The notes under the pieces were generated by a model that worked only from the letters and a program-made list of their open reading frames with translations, did no database searches and had not been told where the DNA came from. Positions 1 to 9,834 of a stretch of 64,000 bases of DNA are shown here, one piece after another. Location of the stretch: NCBI RefSeq assembly GCF_900128455.1, contig NZ_LT635783.1, positions 3,090,546 through 3,154,545 on the forward strand, written 5' to 3'. Source of the DNA: Bacteroides mediterraneensis (GTDB lineage Bacteria; Bacteroidota; Bacteroidia; Bacteroidales; Bacteroidaceae). Within the stretch, counting starts at the first letter, position 1; each line of letters opens with the position of its first letter. The position numbers and the translations under genes are program-made.

Positions 1-1
1 T

Positions 2-967
2 ACCCGTATGCCGAATCCAAAATACAAGAACAAACGGATTCCGGCATACGAGATGATTAAATTCTCTGTCAACATCCACCGGGGCTGTTTTGGCGGATGC
101 GCTTTCTGTACCATTTCGGCCCATCAGGGAAAGTTCATTGTCAGCCGAAGCAAGGAAAGTATCCTTAAAGAAGTGAAGGCCATCACCGAAATGCCCGACT
201 TCAAAGGCTATCTGAGTGATTTGGGAGGTCCTTCTGCCAACATGTACCAGATGGGAGGAAAAGATACGTCCCTCTGTCAGCGTTGTAAACGCCCGTCGTG
301 TATCCACCCCAAAATCTGCCCGAACTTGAATACCGACCATCATCCACTGCTGGAAATCTATCATGCGGTAGACAGCTTGCCGGGCATCAAGAAAAGCTTT
401 ATCGGAAGTGGAGTGCGTTACGACCTGCTTCTGCACCAAAGCAAGGACGCGAAAACCAACCAGAGTACCAAGGAATATACACGCGAACTGATTACACGCC
501 ACGTAAGCGGACGACTGAAGGTGGCACCGGAACATACCAGTGACAAGGTGCTCAACCTGATGCGCAAACCGCCCTTTGAGCAGTTCTATGAGTTCAAGCG
601 TATCTTCGACAAAATCAATAAGGAAGCCGGACTGCGGCAGCAGATTATTCCCTACTTCATCAGCAGCCATCCCGGATGTACGGAAGAGGATATGGCCGAA
701 CTGGCCGTCATTACCAAGCGGTTGGATTTCCATCTGGAGCAGGTGCAGGATTTTACCCCGACCCCTATGACGGTCTCCACAGAAGCATGGTACACCGGAC
801 TGCATCCTTACACCCTGGAACCCGTCTTCTCGGCCAAAACACCGCGCGAAAAACTGGCCCAGCGCATGTTCTTCTTCTGGTACAAGCCTGAAGAGCGTAA
901 GGCCATCATCAATGAACTGCGGAAAATCGGCCGGAACGACCTGATCAACAAGCTATACGGAAAATAA
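2..967 (+). CDS. YgiQ-family radical SAM protein, 5' end missing
   Basis: This is the C-terminal 322 residues of a YgiQ-type (UPF0313) radical SAM protein. The frame is open to the window edge, so the Met at base 8 is internal and the start lies outside. The radical SAM cluster motif is visible as RGCFGGCAFC (C-x3-C-x2-C) about 25 residues after that Met; it would bind a 4Fe-4S cluster and S-adenosylmethionine. A second Cys-rich stretch, CQRCKRPSCIHPKIC, follows, as is usual in this family. The biochemical role of YgiQ is not established. The gene ends convergently against an EamA transporter gene. Confidence in the family is high; nothing can be said about function beyond radical SAM chemistry. 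Confidence 0.9.
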   Translation, partial: TRMPNPKYKNKRIPAYEMIKFSVNIHRGCFGGCAFCTISAHQGKFIVSRSKESILKEVKAITEMPDFKGYLSDLGGPSANMYQMGGKDTSLCQRCKRPSCIHPKICPNLNTDHHPLLEIYHAVDSLPGIKKSFIGSGVRYDLLLHQSKDAKTNQSTKEYTRELITRHVSGRLKVAPEHTSDKVLNLMRKPPFEQFYEFKRIFDKINKEAGLRQQIIPYFISSHPGCTEEDMAELAVITKRLDFHLEQVQDFTPTPMTVSTEAWYTGLHPYTLEPVFSAKTPREKLAQRMFFFWYKPEERKAIINELRKIGRNDLINKLYGK

Positions 968-982
968 GGAATCCACGTGGGG

Positions 983-1012
983 TTCGTCCGTGTCAGGCAT
1001 GACGCGGACGAA
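983..1012. terminator. Hairpin between convergent genes
   Basis: A 13-bp stem (983-995 with 1000-1012, one G-T pair, GGCA loop) lies just past the ygiQ stop and overlaps the 3' end of the EamA gene. No T-run follows on either strand, so it is a weak terminator candidate. Confidence 0.35.
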
Positions 1013-1910
1013 TCTTACGGACCACCGTCGACAACGTTTTCTGAATGGTCTTGGTCAGCACAATCAACGTGACGGCCACCAGAATCAGAAAAATTCCCCA
1101 AGCCTCCTGTGCCGTAAACGATTCGCCGAAAATCAAAGCACCGATACAGACAGCCGTCACCGGCTCCATGGCTCCCAGCACAGAGGTAAGTGTACCCCCG
1201 ATATGCTGTACGGCCAACACCAGCGTAATATTGGAGATGACGGTCGGTACCACGGCCAACAGCACCAGATTCCCTACCGACACGGCGTCCGGCACCGGTT
1301 GTATTCCTTGATTAGTCAGCGCCTTCACGGCAAACATCACCGTGCTGACAATAAACACATAAAAAGCCAGTTTCCGCCCGTTCATATCGCGCAGACGGGA
1401 TTTGTTGACTGCCACAATATAACTGGCATAGCATACAGCCGAAAGGAGAACGATAATCACCCCCGACACATCAAACGACAATTCATCCCCTTTCAATGAA
1501 AGTTCAGACACGCCATACACCGCCAGCAGAATGGCAACCCATGTCACCCAAGACGCCTTCTCACGAAACAGCACCCACATCAGCAAGGTGACGAACACCG
1601 GATAGGTGAAATGCAGGGTAGTGGCCACTCCCGCCCCCATAAAACCATATCCCCAGAACAAGAACATGGCCGAACCGGTGTAAAACAATCCCAGCAAAAG
1701 AAACAGCGGAATATCCCGCAGCTCTATATGAAACGATTCCTTTTTCACCTTCATCATCACCCCCAAAGCAAAGGTGGCAAAAAGGAACCGATAGAAAAGA
1801 ATGGAATCAAACATCATCCCTTTCCGCATCAGCGGAAGGGTAAACAAGGGTATCAAACCGAATGTCACCGAAGTGGCAAGTCCATAGAAAAATCCTTTCA
1901 AACTGTTCAT
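993..1910 (-). CDS. EamA-family drug/metabolite transporter
   Basis: An integral inner-membrane protein of 305 residues with about ten hydrophobic segments and the two-fold repeat typical of the EamA/DMT superfamily (for example the segments starting GFFYGLATSVTFG and SAVCYASYIVAVNK). Such proteins export or import small metabolites; the substrate cannot be read from sequence. The frame extends upstream to 1949, but a TACCTTTG -7 box at 1937-1944 overlaps that extension. The Met at 1910 (MNSLKGFF) is therefore the better start. The gene stands alone, separated from gltA by a strong terminator. Confidence 0.85.
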   Translation of the reverse strand: MNSLKGFFYGLATSVTFGLIPLFTLPLMRKGMMFDSILFYRFLFATFALGVMMKVKKESFHIELRDIPLFLLLGLFYTGSAMFLFWGYGFMGAGVATTLHFTYPVFVTLLMWVLFREKASWVTWVAILLAVYGVSELSLKGDELSFDVSGVIIVLLSAVCYASYIVAVNKSRLRDMNGRKLAFYVFIVSTVMFAVKALTNQGIQPVPDAVSVGNLVLLAVVPTVISNITLVLAVQHIGGTLTSVLGAMEPVTAVCIGALIFGESFTAQEAWGIFLILVAVTLIVLTKTIQKTLSTVVRKIRPRHA

Positions 1911-1936
1911 ACTGCGAAATGTAAGAATAAACTCCG

Positions 1937-1944
1937 CAAAGGTA
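1937..1944 (-). promoter_or_regulatory. -7 box of the EamA gene
   Basis: TACCTTTG on the minus strand matches the Bacteroides TAnnTTTG element. No good -33 TTTG is seen at the usual distance. Its position decides the EamA start at 1910. Confidence 0.5.
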
Positions 1945-1972
1945 CACAATTCAAACCGATATACCTAACACA

Positions 1973-2015
1973 AAAGAGGCCACAGAAACCTTCTTCGGGT
2001 TTCTGCAGCCTCTTT
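1973..2015. terminator. Terminator after gltA
   Basis: Two 18-nt arms (1973-1990 and 1998-2015) pair with one internal mismatch region around a 7-nt loop. On the minus strand the stem ends in TTTT. It closes the acn-icd-gltA operon ahead of the EamA promoter. Confidence 0.8.
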
Positions 2016-2036
2016 CGGTTATTTTCATCGCAATAA

Positions 2037-3377
2037 TCAGCGGTCTTTTATCGGCTTGTAGTCCACTTCCTCCAGCACGTTCTTGTAGGCCGGACGGATG
2101 ATGCGGCGACCTTCGAAGTTCAGCTCCTCAATGCGGTGTGCCGTCCATCCTACGATACGGGCCATGGCAAACAGCGGGGTATAGATTTCATGCGGCAATC
2201 CCATCATTTCGTAGATAAATCCCGAATAGAAGTCCACGTTCGAACATACCTGCTTCTTGGTACCTTTCACCTTCTTGAAACATTCTATGGCACGCTGTTC
2301 CAACAGTTCCAGGAAAGCAAATTCCTTTTCGCATCCCTTTTCTGCCACCAGCTCGCCGGCCAGTTCCTTCAGCAAGACCGCACGCGGATCGGAAATGGTG
2401 TACACCGCATGACCGATACCGTAAATCAGTCCGCTGCCGTCGTATGCCTCCTTGTTCAACATACGGGTCAGATACGTATCAATCTCATCCACGTTCGTCC
2501 AATCGGAAATCACCTCCTTCAAATGATGGAACATCTTGATCACCTGAATATTGGCTCCTCCATGTAACGGACCTTTCAAAGAACCGATACCGGCGGCGAT
2601 GCTGGAATAGGTATCCGTACGGGTAGAGCTGGTGACGCGTACTGTAAACGTAGAGTTGTTACCACCTCCGTGTTCAGCCTGCAACACCAACAGCAAGTCG
2701 AGCATACGGGCTTCCAGCGGCGTATAGTCCTTTTTAATCATATAAAGGAAGTTCTCGGCCAACGACAGGTTCTCGTGCGGGTGACGGATATGCAAGGAAC
2801 GTCCGTGTATGCTGTGACGATAAATGTTGTAAGCATACGCAATGATGGTCGGGAACTTAGAAATCAGTTCGATGGACTGACGCATCAGGTTGTCGCGTGA
2901 GATGTCATCCGGATTCGGGTCGAACGTATACATCTCCAGCACACTGCGGGCCAGGATGTTCATGATGTTCTGTCCCTCCAGGTCGATGATGTTCATCGTG
3001 GTCTTCTTGTCGAGCGGCATGTTGTCGTTAATCAGTTCCTTGAACGAAGCCAGCTGTTCACTGTCCGGGAGTTCCCCCGAAAGCAACAGATAAGCCACTT
3101 CCTCAAAGCCGAAACGTTTCTCGCGCAACAGCGCATGGGCGATGTCATCCAGGTCGTATCCACGATAAAACAACTTGCCCGGAATCGGTTTCAGTCCCTG
3201 GTCGGTACGTTCATACCCTACCACATTACCAATCTTCGTCAGTCCCACCAGTACTCCCGTACCGTCTTCATTACGAAGGCCTCGCTTCACATTGTATTTG
3301 GTAAACAGTTCATTGTCAATACGGCATGCCTGCTTGGCACATTCGGAAAGCTTGTAAACGATATATTCCTTTTTCAT
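2037..3377 (-). CDS. gltA: Citrate synthase
   Basis: Condenses oxaloacetate and acetyl-CoA to citrate. The 446-residue protein has the citrate synthase signatures: GSLKGPLHGGAN with the first catalytic His, GIGHAVY with the second His, and NVDFYSG with the catalytic Asp. The C-terminal region (ARIVGWTAHRIEE and the Arg-rich end) fits the family. It is the last gene of a three-gene operon (acn, icd, gltA) on the minus strand, 49 bases after icd. Together the three enzymes make 2-oxoglutarate from acetyl-CoA and oxaloacetate, the oxidative arm that feeds glutamate synthesis in anaerobic Bacteroides. The N-terminal extension before the usual core is typical of bacteroidal forms. Confidence 0.95.
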   Translation of the reverse strand: MKKEYIVYKLSECAKQACRIDNELFTKYNVKRGLRNEDGTGVLVGLTKIGNVVGYERTDQGLKPIPGKLFYRGYDLDDIAHALLREKRFGFEEVAYLLLSGELPDSEQLASFKELINDNMPLDKKTTMNIIDLEGQNIMNILARSVLEMYTFDPNPDDISRDNLMRQSIELISKFPTIIAYAYNIYRHSIHGRSLHIRHPHENLSLAENFLYMIKKDYTPLEARMLDLLLVLQAEHGGGNNSTFTVRVTSSTRTDTYSSIAAGIGSLKGPLHGGANIQVIKMFHHLKEVISDWTNVDEIDTYLTRMLNKEAYDGSGLIYGIGHAVYTISDPRAVLLKELAGELVAEKGCEKEFAFLELLEQRAIECFKKVKGTKKQVCSNVDFYSGFIYEMMGLPHEIYTPLFAMARIVGWTAHRIEELNFEGRRIIRPAYKNVLEEVDYKPIKDR

Positions 3378-3426
3378 AAACTACTCTTTTATCCATTAAT
3401 CACTCCGACAAAAGAACCGTCTGCTC

Positions 3427-4692
3427 TTACAGCAGTTCGACGATTCGCTGTCCAAAATCCTTTGTTCCCAGTGCGTTTCCTTTCGGCATGAAACGGGCTA
3501 GGTCGGCCGTAGCTTCTCCGTTGGAGAATGCTTTTTCCAATGCATTCACAATCAGCTGGGCAGCTTCTTTCCAGCCCATGTATTCCAGCATCATCACCGA
3601 CGACAACAACAGGGAGCAAGGATTGACCACATCCTGTCCGGCAATGTTCGGCGCCGTGCCGTGAGTCGCTTCAAAAATAGCATGTCCGGTCTGGTAATTG
3701 ATGTTGGCACCCGGTGCGATGCCGATACCGCCCACCATGGCAGCCAGCTGGTCGGAAATGTAATCTCCGTTCAGGTTCAATGTCGCAATCACAGAATATT
3801 CTTCCGGCAGCAACAGCGTATTCTGCAGGAATGCATCGGCAATGCAGTCCTTCACCACCAGTTTGCCTTCATTGATGGCCTTGGCTACGGCAGCCTTGGC
3901 AGATTCCTCGCCCAGGTCTTTCTTCAGACGGTCATACTCGTTCATGGTGAAAGTACGGTCCTTGAATTCCGTTTCAGCCACTTCGTATCCCCAGCGCTTG
4001 AAGCCTCCCTCGGTAAACTTCATGATGTTTCCTTTATGTACCAGTGTCACTGAAGGCAGTCCGTTGTCCAGTGCAAACTGGATAGCCGCACGTACCAACC
4101 GCTGTGTTCCTTCCTTCGATACCGGTTTCACACCGAATGAAGAAGTTTCCGGGAAACGTACTTTGGTGACGCCCATCTCGTCGTGCAGAAATTTATAGAA
4201 CTTCTGCGCTTCCGGAGTGCCCTGTTCCCACTCGATACCGGCATAAATATCCTCTGTATTTTCACGGAAAATATACATGTTCACCTTATGAGGCTCTTTT
4301 ACCGGAGAAACTACCCCCTTGAACCAGCGTACCGGACGCAGACAGACATACAAGTCGAGCGTCTGTCGCAGTGCCACATTCAACGAACGGATACCTCCGC
4401 CTACCGGAGTGGTGAGCGGCCCCTTGATACCTACCAGGTATTCCTTGAATGCATCCAACGTAGCCTGCGGCAACCATTCACCTGTCTTTTCAAACGCCTT
4501 ACCCCCCGCCAGCACTTCTTTCCATTCAATGCTGCGCTTGCCCACGTAGGCCAGTTCTACCGCCGCATTGACAATTTTCTGACATACCGGAGTAATTTCA
4601 GCGCCTACTCCATCGCCTTCGATAAAAGGAACCACCACATTGTCGGGAACCATCAGTTTCCCGTCTTCCATATACATCTTGCTGTTACTCAT
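3427..4692 (-). CDS. icd: Isocitrate dehydrogenase (cofactor motif looks NAD-type)
   Basis: Oxidatively decarboxylates isocitrate to 2-oxoglutarate. The 421-residue protein aligns along its length with the E. coli-type homodimeric enzyme: the substrate loop [27 protein letters not shown] and [13 protein letters not shown] are all present. The cofactor loop reads HGTAPNIAG at 344-352, where the NADP enzyme of E. coli has HGTAPKYAG. A further NADP-contacting Tyr (E. coli Y391) is replaced by Ala in ATADLARFM, although the nearby Arg is kept. Loss of Lys, Tyr and Tyr argues for NAD use, but this is inference. The gene lies between acn (7 bases upstream) and gltA. Confidence 0.93.
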   Translation of the reverse strand: MSNSKMYMEDGKLMVPDNVVVPFIEGDGVGAEITPVCQKIVNAAVELAYVGKRSIEWKEVLAGGKAFEKTGEWLPQATLDAFKEYLVGIKGPLTTPVGGGIRSLNVALRQTLDLYVCLRPVRWFKGVVSPVKEPHKVNMYIFRENTEDIYAGIEWEQGTPEAQKFYKFLHDEMGVTKVRFPETSSFGVKPVSKEGTQRLVRAAIQFALDNGLPSVTLVHKGNIMKFTEGGFKRWGYEVAETEFKDRTFTMNEYDRLKKDLGEESAKAAVAKAINEGKLVVKDCIADAFLQNTLLLPEEYSVIATLNLNGDYISDQLAAMVGGIGIAPGANINYQTGHAIFEATHGTAPNIAGQDVVNPCSLLLSSVMMLEYMGWKEAAQLIVNALEKAFSNGEATADLARFMPKGNALGTKDFGQRIVELL

Positions 4693-4699
4693 ATCTCTC

Positions 4700-6955
4700 T
4701 TATTTTTTAAAGGTGTTCAAGGCAGAACCCGCTTTGAACCAGTTAATTTGCATTTCATTATAGGTGTGAAGCACTTCGAAAGTCTCCGTCGTGCCGTCAT
4801 CGTGTGTCAATACGGCATACAGCGGATGTCCCGGTGCAAAATGCTGCAATCCCAGGATGGAAATCCGGTCGTGTTCACGCACCTTGTCATAATCGTTCTT
4901 GTCGGCAAAAGTCAGTGCCAGCATACCCTGTTTCTTCAGGTTGGTTTCATGAATACGGGCAAAGCTTTTGGCCAGAATCACCCGCACGTTCAGGAAACGT
5001 GGTTCCATGGCTGCATGTTCCCGGCTGGATCCTTCTCCATAGTTTTCTTCCGCCACGACGATAGAGCCCATGCCCTTCGCCTTGTACTGCTTGGCCACGG
5101 CAGAAACCGCCTCATACTCACCCGTCAGCTGATTCCATACGCAGTTCGTCTTTCCGTTGAAGGCATTGACCGCTCCCATCAGCATGTTATCGGAAATATT
5201 TTCCAAGTGCCCACGGAAACGCAACCACGGTCCGGCCATCGAAATATGGTCGGTCGTACATTTTCCCTGCGTCTTAATCAGCAGCGGCAATTCCAGGAAG
5301 TCTTCACCGTTCCATGGAGCAAACGGTTCCAGTTTCTGCAAACGCTGTGAATCCGGCTGAATGGTGACTTCCACCTTGCCTCCGTCGGCCGAAGGAGCCA
5401 CATACCCGTTGTCATCCACCGTAAAGCCTTTCAAAGGCAAAGTTTCTCCTGTCGGAGGATCCAGTTTCACCGCCTCGCCCTTTTCATTCTTCAGGGTATC
5501 TGTCAGCGGATTGAAGCACAAGTCACCGGCAATGGCAAAAGCGACCGCAATTTCCGGTGAAGCAATAAACGCATGCGTATTCGGATTCCCGTCGGCACGT
5601 TTGGCAAAGTTACGGTTGAACGAAGTCACGATGGAATTGGCCCGCAACGGGTCGTCGGTCACACGCTTCCACTGGCCGATACAAGGACCACAGGCATTGG
5701 TCATCACCACGCCACCGATACTCTTCAGGTCTTCAATCATGCCATCACGCTGGGCCGTGCAATACACCTGCTCCGAACCTGGGTTGATAATCAGCGAAGC
5801 CTGCATCTTCAGTCCCTTCGCCTTTACCTGACGGGCTACCGAAGCCGCACGGCTCAAATCCTGATAAGAAGAGTTGGTGCAGGAGCCAATCAGTCCCACT
5901 TCCATTTTCTGCGGGAAACCTTCCTTCTTCACACGGGCCGCAAATTCCGAAATCGGACAAGCCGCATCGGGGGTAAACGGACCGTTCACATAAGGTTCCA
6001 AAGCCGAAAGGTCGATTTCAATCAACCGGTCGTAATATTTCTCCGGACACTGTGCCACTTCCGCATCCGCCTGCAAGTCGGCTGCATTGGCCTCAGCCAG
6101 TGAAGCAACCTCCTCACGGCCAGTCGCACACAGGTAGCGTTTCATTTCCTCATCGTACGGGAAGACCGAAGTCGTGGCCCCCACTTCCGCTCCCATGTTG
6201 CAGATGGTAGCCTTCCCAGTAGCCGACAACGAATGCGTACCTTCTCCAAAATATTCGATAATGGCATTGGTTCCCCCTTTCACGGTCAGAATACCTGCCA
6301 GCTTCAAAATCACATCCTTCGGCGAAGCCCAACCGTTCAGTTTACCGGTCAGCTTCACGCCAATCAGTTTCGGCATCTTCAGTTCCCATTCCATTCCGGT
6401 CATCACGTTCACCGCGTCGGCACCACCTACGCCGATGGCAATCATTCCCAAGCCACCTGCATTCGGCGTATGAGAATCGGTACCCACCATCATTCCGCCC
6501 GGGAATGCATAGTTCTCAAGCACCACCTGATGGATGATTCCTGCTCCCGGCTTCCAGAAGCCGATACCGTATTTCGAAGCCACACTCTTCAAAAAGTCAT
6601 ATACCTCTTTATTCGTGGTACAAGCGGAAGGCAAATCCTCTTCCACTCCCTTATATGCTTGAATCAAATGGTCGCAATGTACAGTGGCAGGCACTGCCGA
6701 TACAGATTTCCCGGCATTCATAAACTGCAGCAATGCCATCTGTGCCGTAGCATCCTGCATGGCTACCCGGTCGGGACGGAAATTGACATACTCTTCTCCC
6801 CGACGAAACGGAGCCATCGTGTGCTCGTCGTACAAATGGGCATACAATATTTTCTCGGCCAAGGTCATGGCACGTCCCAGTTTTTTCCGGGCTTTTCCTA
6901 CTTTTTCCGCATACGACGCATAGAACGTCTTCTGCATTTCCATGTCATAAATCAT
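4700..6955 (-). CDS. acn: Aconitate hydratase, mitochondrial-type
   Basis: Interconverts citrate and isocitrate through a 4Fe-4S cluster. The 751-residue protein has the cluster cysteines in [11 protein letters not shown] and [10 protein letters not shown] and the active-site Ser/Arg segment [14 protein letters not shown]. Its length and N-terminus ([13 protein letters not shown], then [17 protein letters not shown] sequence) match the mitochondrial-like aconitase described from Bacteroides fragilis rather than the longer AcnA or AcnB. It is the first gene of the acn-icd-gltA operon. A TATATTTG -7 box at 6985-6992 lies about 30 bases upstream of the start, which supports MIYDM as the N-terminus. 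Confidence 0.95.
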   Translation of the reverse strand: MIYDMEMQKTFYASYAEKVGKARKKLGRAMTLAEKILYAHLYDEHTMAPFRRGEEYVNFRPDRVAMQDATAQMALLQFMNAGKSVSAVPATVHCDHLIQAYKGVEEDLPSACTTNKEVYDFLKSVASKYGIGFWKPGAGIIHQVVLENYAFPGGMMVGTDSHTPNAGGLGMIAIGVGGADAVNVMTGMEWELKMPKLIGVKLTGKLNGWASPKDVILKLAGILTVKGGTNAIIEYFGEGTHSLSATGKATICNMGAEVGATTSVFPYDEEMKRYLCATGREEVASLAEANAADLQADAEVAQCPEKYYDRLIEIDLSALEPYVNGPFTPDAACPISEFAARVKKEGFPQKMEVGLIGSCTNSSYQDLSRAASVARQVKAKGLKMQASLIINPGSEQVYCTAQRDGMIEDLKSIGGVVMTNACGPCIGQWKRVTDDPLRANSIVTSFNRNFAKRADGNPNTHAFIASPEIAVAFAIAGDLCFNPLTDTLKNEKGEAVKLDPPTGETLPLKGFTVDDNGYVAPSADGGKVEVTIQPDSQRLQKLEPFAPWNGEDFLELPLLIKTQGKCTTDHISMAGPWLRFRGHLENISDNMLMGAVNAFNGKTNCVWNQLTGEYEAVSAVAKQYKAKGMGSIVVAEENYGEGSSREHAAMEPRFLNVRVILAKSFARIHETNLKKQGMLALTFADKNDYDKVREHDRISILGLQHFAPGHPLYAVLTHDDGTTETFEVLHTYNEMQINWFKAGSALNTFKK

Positions 6956-6984
6956 CTGAGCAATCCTTTTTATAACTTAGTGCG

Positions 6985-6992
6985 CAAATATA
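6985..6992 (-). promoter_or_regulatory. -7 box of the acn-icd-gltA operon
   Basis: TATATTTG (minus strand) fits TAnnTTTG. A TTTG lies only 14 bases upstream, closer than the usual 19-20, so only the -7 element is claimed. Confidence 0.5.
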
Positions 6993-7257
6993 TCGAAAAT
7001 AAACCACAAATTTGTCTTTAAAAGTGATAAAAAAACAACAAACTGCTATTTATTGTTACATCTTCTTTACAATCTACATCTTCAAAGAAGGAACTCCAGC
7101 CGTTTTTGGGCAGACCCATCTGCAAACTGAAAAATACTTACATATTTTTACTATTCTCTCTCACAGAACTGGAATTTCCAGCAATATACGATGAGAATCT
7201 GACAAATGCAAGCATCTTGATCAAAATATCGACTTATCCGATTTATGTCTCCCGTGC

Positions 7258-7358
7258 GGGAAACATACGTTTTCCTAAGCAGAAACGTACGTTTTCCCAA
7301 CCAGAAACATACGGTTCCGCCAAGGGAAACGTAGGGCTCTGCCTGCGGAAACGTAAAG
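7258..7358. repeat. Array of AAACGTACGTTT-type palindromes
   Basis: Five units spaced about 22-23 bases apart start near 7258, 7281, 7303, 7324 and 7346. The first two are near-perfect palindromes (AAACATACGTTT, AAACGTACGTTT); the last ones decay. A similar array of six units occurs at 37282-37412. Confidence 0.7.
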
Positions 7359-7467
7359 AAGAACGAGGCTTTTTGCGAATTATTTCACTATAGTTTTAAA
7401 TCATCCTATCCATCAGCCACATTATCCTCCTTTTCAGCCACCGGAATCCACTGGATTTTATGTGATT

Positions 7468-7492
7468 ATTCCAAAGATTTTCCGTAAATCTG
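7468..7492 (+). other. Candidate left attachment-like repeat
   Basis: This 25-nt stretch matches 15744-15768 at 20 of 25 positions in the same orientation. The two copies flank the whole set of mobile-element genes. Imperfect, so only a candidate att site. Confidence 0.35.
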
Positions 7493-7547
7493 TATAAGGA
7501 ATATAGCTATTTGATATTAAACGAGTTAGAAGGATTACCTTATTTTG

Positions 7548-7595
7548 GGGTAATGATTTGGCAACCGTCTTAATTGCTGTGTTCTGCTTTACTTT
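7548..7595 (+). repeat. Element end repeat, left copy
   Basis: Begins GGTAATGATTTGGCAACCGT and matches 15607-15653 (GGTAATGATTAGGAAACCGT...) at roughly three quarters of positions over about 45 bases. Paired repeats just inside both ends suggest integrase arm sites or element termini. Confidence 0.5.
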
Positions 7596-7670
7596 ACGTA
7601 TCGATAACTCTTATACTACAAAAATAATACAATTTTCAATACCAAGCCAATATTACCAAATAAAATTTTG

Positions 7671-7678
7671 TACCTTTG
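7671..7678 (+). promoter_or_regulatory. -7 box of the restriction-modification operon
   Basis: TACCTTTG, 26 bases before the Met at 7704 that fits the Xre family start. It overlaps the longer frame from 7668, so that longer start is unlikely. Confidence 0.5.
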
Positions 7679-7703
7679 TCAAATTCAGACAAAAACGGCA
7701 TAT

Positions 7704-7931
7704 ATGAACCGAATAAAAGAGGTATTAGATGCTAAGGGCATTAGTCAAACGGAATTAGCAAACAGGCTTGGAAAGACTTTCAATATGGTCAATCTATATG
7801 CTACGAACAAGGTGCAACCTCCCATTCCTGTTTTATATCAGATAGCAAACATTCTGAATATTGATGTAAGGGATTTACTTGTGCCTAACCAAATTAAAGA
7901 AGACTATATAAATGGCGAAAAAAGAGATTAA
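7704..7931 (+). CDS. Xre-type helix-turn-helix regulator (possible RM controller)
   Basis: A 75-residue protein that is almost entirely one HTH_3/Xre domain: RIKEVLDAKGISQTELANRL and MVNLYATNKVQPPIPVLYQI give the classic five-helix pattern. It would bind operator DNA as a dimer in the cytoplasm. The gene overlaps the next gene, the nuclease-methylase, by 20 bases, so the two are translated from one transcript. Small Xre proteins directly ahead of restriction-modification genes are often controller (C) proteins that delay nuclease expression after transfer. That role is inferred from position and size. No clear operator repeat was identified. Confidence 0.8.
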   Translation: MNRIKEVLDAKGISQTELANRLGKTFNMVNLYATNKVQPPIPVLYQIANILNIDVRDLLVPNQIKEDYINGEKRD

Positions 7932-9834
7932 AACAGACTTTTGGGTGTATGGGCTATTGCAAGAAGCAGGTTTAAATTTGACACCGCAAGGTTGTGATAT
8001 AAAAGAAGTTGACGAAGCGTTGAAAACTGCTTCAAAAGCGCAAACAGGAAACGTTGGTTATCCTGAATATTGTGGAATAGTAAAAGATTTTTTGCTTGTA
8101 ATAGAAGATAAAGCAACACTTGAAAAGCATATTGTCAGAAATGACAAAAAATTAATATCACAAGATGTTAAAAGTGTAAAAGACTATGCAGTCAATGGCG
8201 CTTTGTTCTATGGACTTCATTTAGCTGCACACACTTCTTTTCATAAGGTACTTGCATTTGGTGTATCAGGTAATGAGAAACGACATCGGATAACTCCTAT
8301 TTTTATAAATGAACGTGGAGATTATCAGGAACTTTCTGATGTGGAAACCTTTATTTCGTTCAATGAAAACAATATAGACGAGTTTTATTTGAAAGAAATC
8401 CTGAAAGAAGAAACAGATGTAGAAAAGACAACGGCTGAAATACTCAAAGATGCAGAGAAACTACATAATGATTTGCGGAATTACGGAAATCTGACAACAG
8501 AACAAAAACCGTTGATTGTTTCTGGGATTATGTTGGCATTAAGAGAAATAGAATACAAAACATTTTCTATTGATTCTCTTATTGGAGATAATGTAAAAAC
8601 TGATGGACAAAAGATTTACGAAGCGATAAGAAGTAACTTGCAGCGGGCTAATGTAACACCTGATACAAAACGAGATAAGCTATTGAGTCAATTTGCTGTT
8701 ATAAAAGATACGCCGAAAATCAATGAAAAAAATGATACTTTAGGTAAGACACCATTAAGACATTACACAGAGTTTCTTTACAATAGTATCTATAAGAATA
8801 TACGTTACCAAAACTCAGCAGAAGACTATTTAGGACGTTTCTATGGAGAATTTATGTCATATTCAGGTGGGGATGGGCAGACATTAGGTATTGTTCTTAC
8901 TCCAAAACATATTACAGAATTGTTTTGCGAATTGATAGATTTGAAAGTTGATGACAAAGTCCTTGATCCTTGTTGCGGTACTGCAGGTTTCCTTATTGCT
9001 GCCATGCACAAGATGGTTAAGCAAGCAGAAGATGAAACTCAGAGAAGACATATAAAACGTGACCAGTTATTTGGTATTGAATTACAACCTTATATGTTCA
9101 CTATAGCCACAACCAATATGATACTTCGAGGAGATGGTAAAAGTAATTTGCATAATTGGGACTTTTTAAAGCATAATCCAAGCCAATTACAATTGAAAGG
9201 ATGTACTGTGGGTATGATGAACCCACCTTATTCACAAGGTTCAAAGAGTAATCCAGATTTATATGAAATCAGTTTTACGGAACATTTGCTTGAATCATTA
9301 GTTGAGGGGGCAAGGGCTATTGTAATAGTTCCCCAATCTTCAGTAACGGGAAAGAGTAAAGAGGAACAGAATATCAAAAACAACATACTCAAACATCATA
9401 CGTTGGAAGGTGTTATCACACTCAACAAAAATACGTTCTACGGCGTAGGAACAAATCCATGTATTGCTGTATTTACTGCTGGCATACCTCATGACAAAAA
9501 CCATAAATGTAAATTCATCAATTTCGAGGATGACGGGTTTGTTGTAAGCAAGCATATCGGACTGGAAGAAACTGCCTGTGCTAAAGATAAGCGTCAACAT
9601 TTGCTTGACGTGTGGTTCGGACGCATAGAGGCTGAAACAAAATTCTGTGTGGAAACCACTATAGAGGCAGAGGATGAATGGTTGCATGCGTTCTACTATT
9701 TCAATGATGAAATCCCTACGGAGAAAGACTTTGAGAATACAATGGCTGATTATTTGACCTTTGAATTTAATATGATTACTCATGGTAGAGGATATTTGTT
9801 TGAAGATATAAAAGATGGAGAAAATAATGAATAA
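7912..9834 (+). CDS. BcgI-like fused restriction endonuclease / adenine-N6 methyltransferase
   Basis: A 640-residue protein. The N-terminal region contains PE at 51-52 and, 13 residues after the Glu, EDK at 65-67 (VIEDKA), a PD-(D/E)xK-like nuclease arrangement. From memory, the BcgI A subunit has nearly the same layout and length (637 residues). The middle is a gamma-class adenine-N6 methyltransferase: motif I DPCCGTAGF from residue 352 and catalytic NPPY at 437-440. The C-terminus resembles HsdM. With a separate specificity subunit this would cut and methylate as a Type IIB enzyme; no separate HsdR gene is present. Base composition is clearly more AT-rich than the flanking chromosome, indicating transfer. 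The S gene overlaps its 3' end. Confidence 0.85.
   Translation: MAKKEIKTDFWVYGLLQEAGLNLTPQGCDIKEVDEALKTASKAQTGNVGYPEYCGIVKDFLLVIEDKATLEKHIVRNDKKLISQDVKSVKDYAVNGALFYGLHLAAHTSFHKVLAFGVSGNEKRHRITPIFINERGDYQELSDVETFISFNENNIDEFYLKEILKEETDVEKTTAEILKDAEKLHNDLRNYGNLTTEQKPLIVSGIMLALREIEYKTFSIDSLIGDNVKTDGQKIYEAIRSNLQRANVTPDTKRDKLLSQFAVIKDTPKINEKNDTLGKTPLRHYTEFLYNSIYKNIRYQNSAEDYLGRFYGEFMSYSGGDGQTLGIVLTPKHITELFCELIDLKVDDKVLDPCCGTAGFLIAAMHKMVKQAEDETQRRHIKRDQLFGIELQPYMFTIATTNMILRGDGKSNLHNWDFLKHNPSQLQLKGCTVGMMNPPYSQGSKSNPDLYEISFTEHLLESLVEGARAIVIVPQSSVTGKSKEEQNIKNNILKHHTLEGVITLNKNTFYGVGTNPCIAVFTAGIPHDKNHKCKFINFEDDGFVVSKHIGLEETACAKDKRQHLLDVWFGRIEAETKFCVETTIEAEDEWLHAFYYFNDEIPTEKDFENTMADYLTFEFNMITHGRGYLFEDIKDGENNE

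Larger units (their letters stand above)
6993..7703. other. Non-coding stretch between acn and the mobile element
   Basis: Short open frames here (for example around 7012-7393) have no recognisable similarity and no promoter. The stretch holds a palindrome array (7258-7358) and, from about 7468, sequences that recur near 15.6-15.77 kb and probably mark the left end of the element. Confidence 0.6.

Noticed and set aside
7012..7393. Two short plus-strand frames upstream of the element
   Set aside because: They run through the acn promoter region and the palindrome array and have no protein-like composition.
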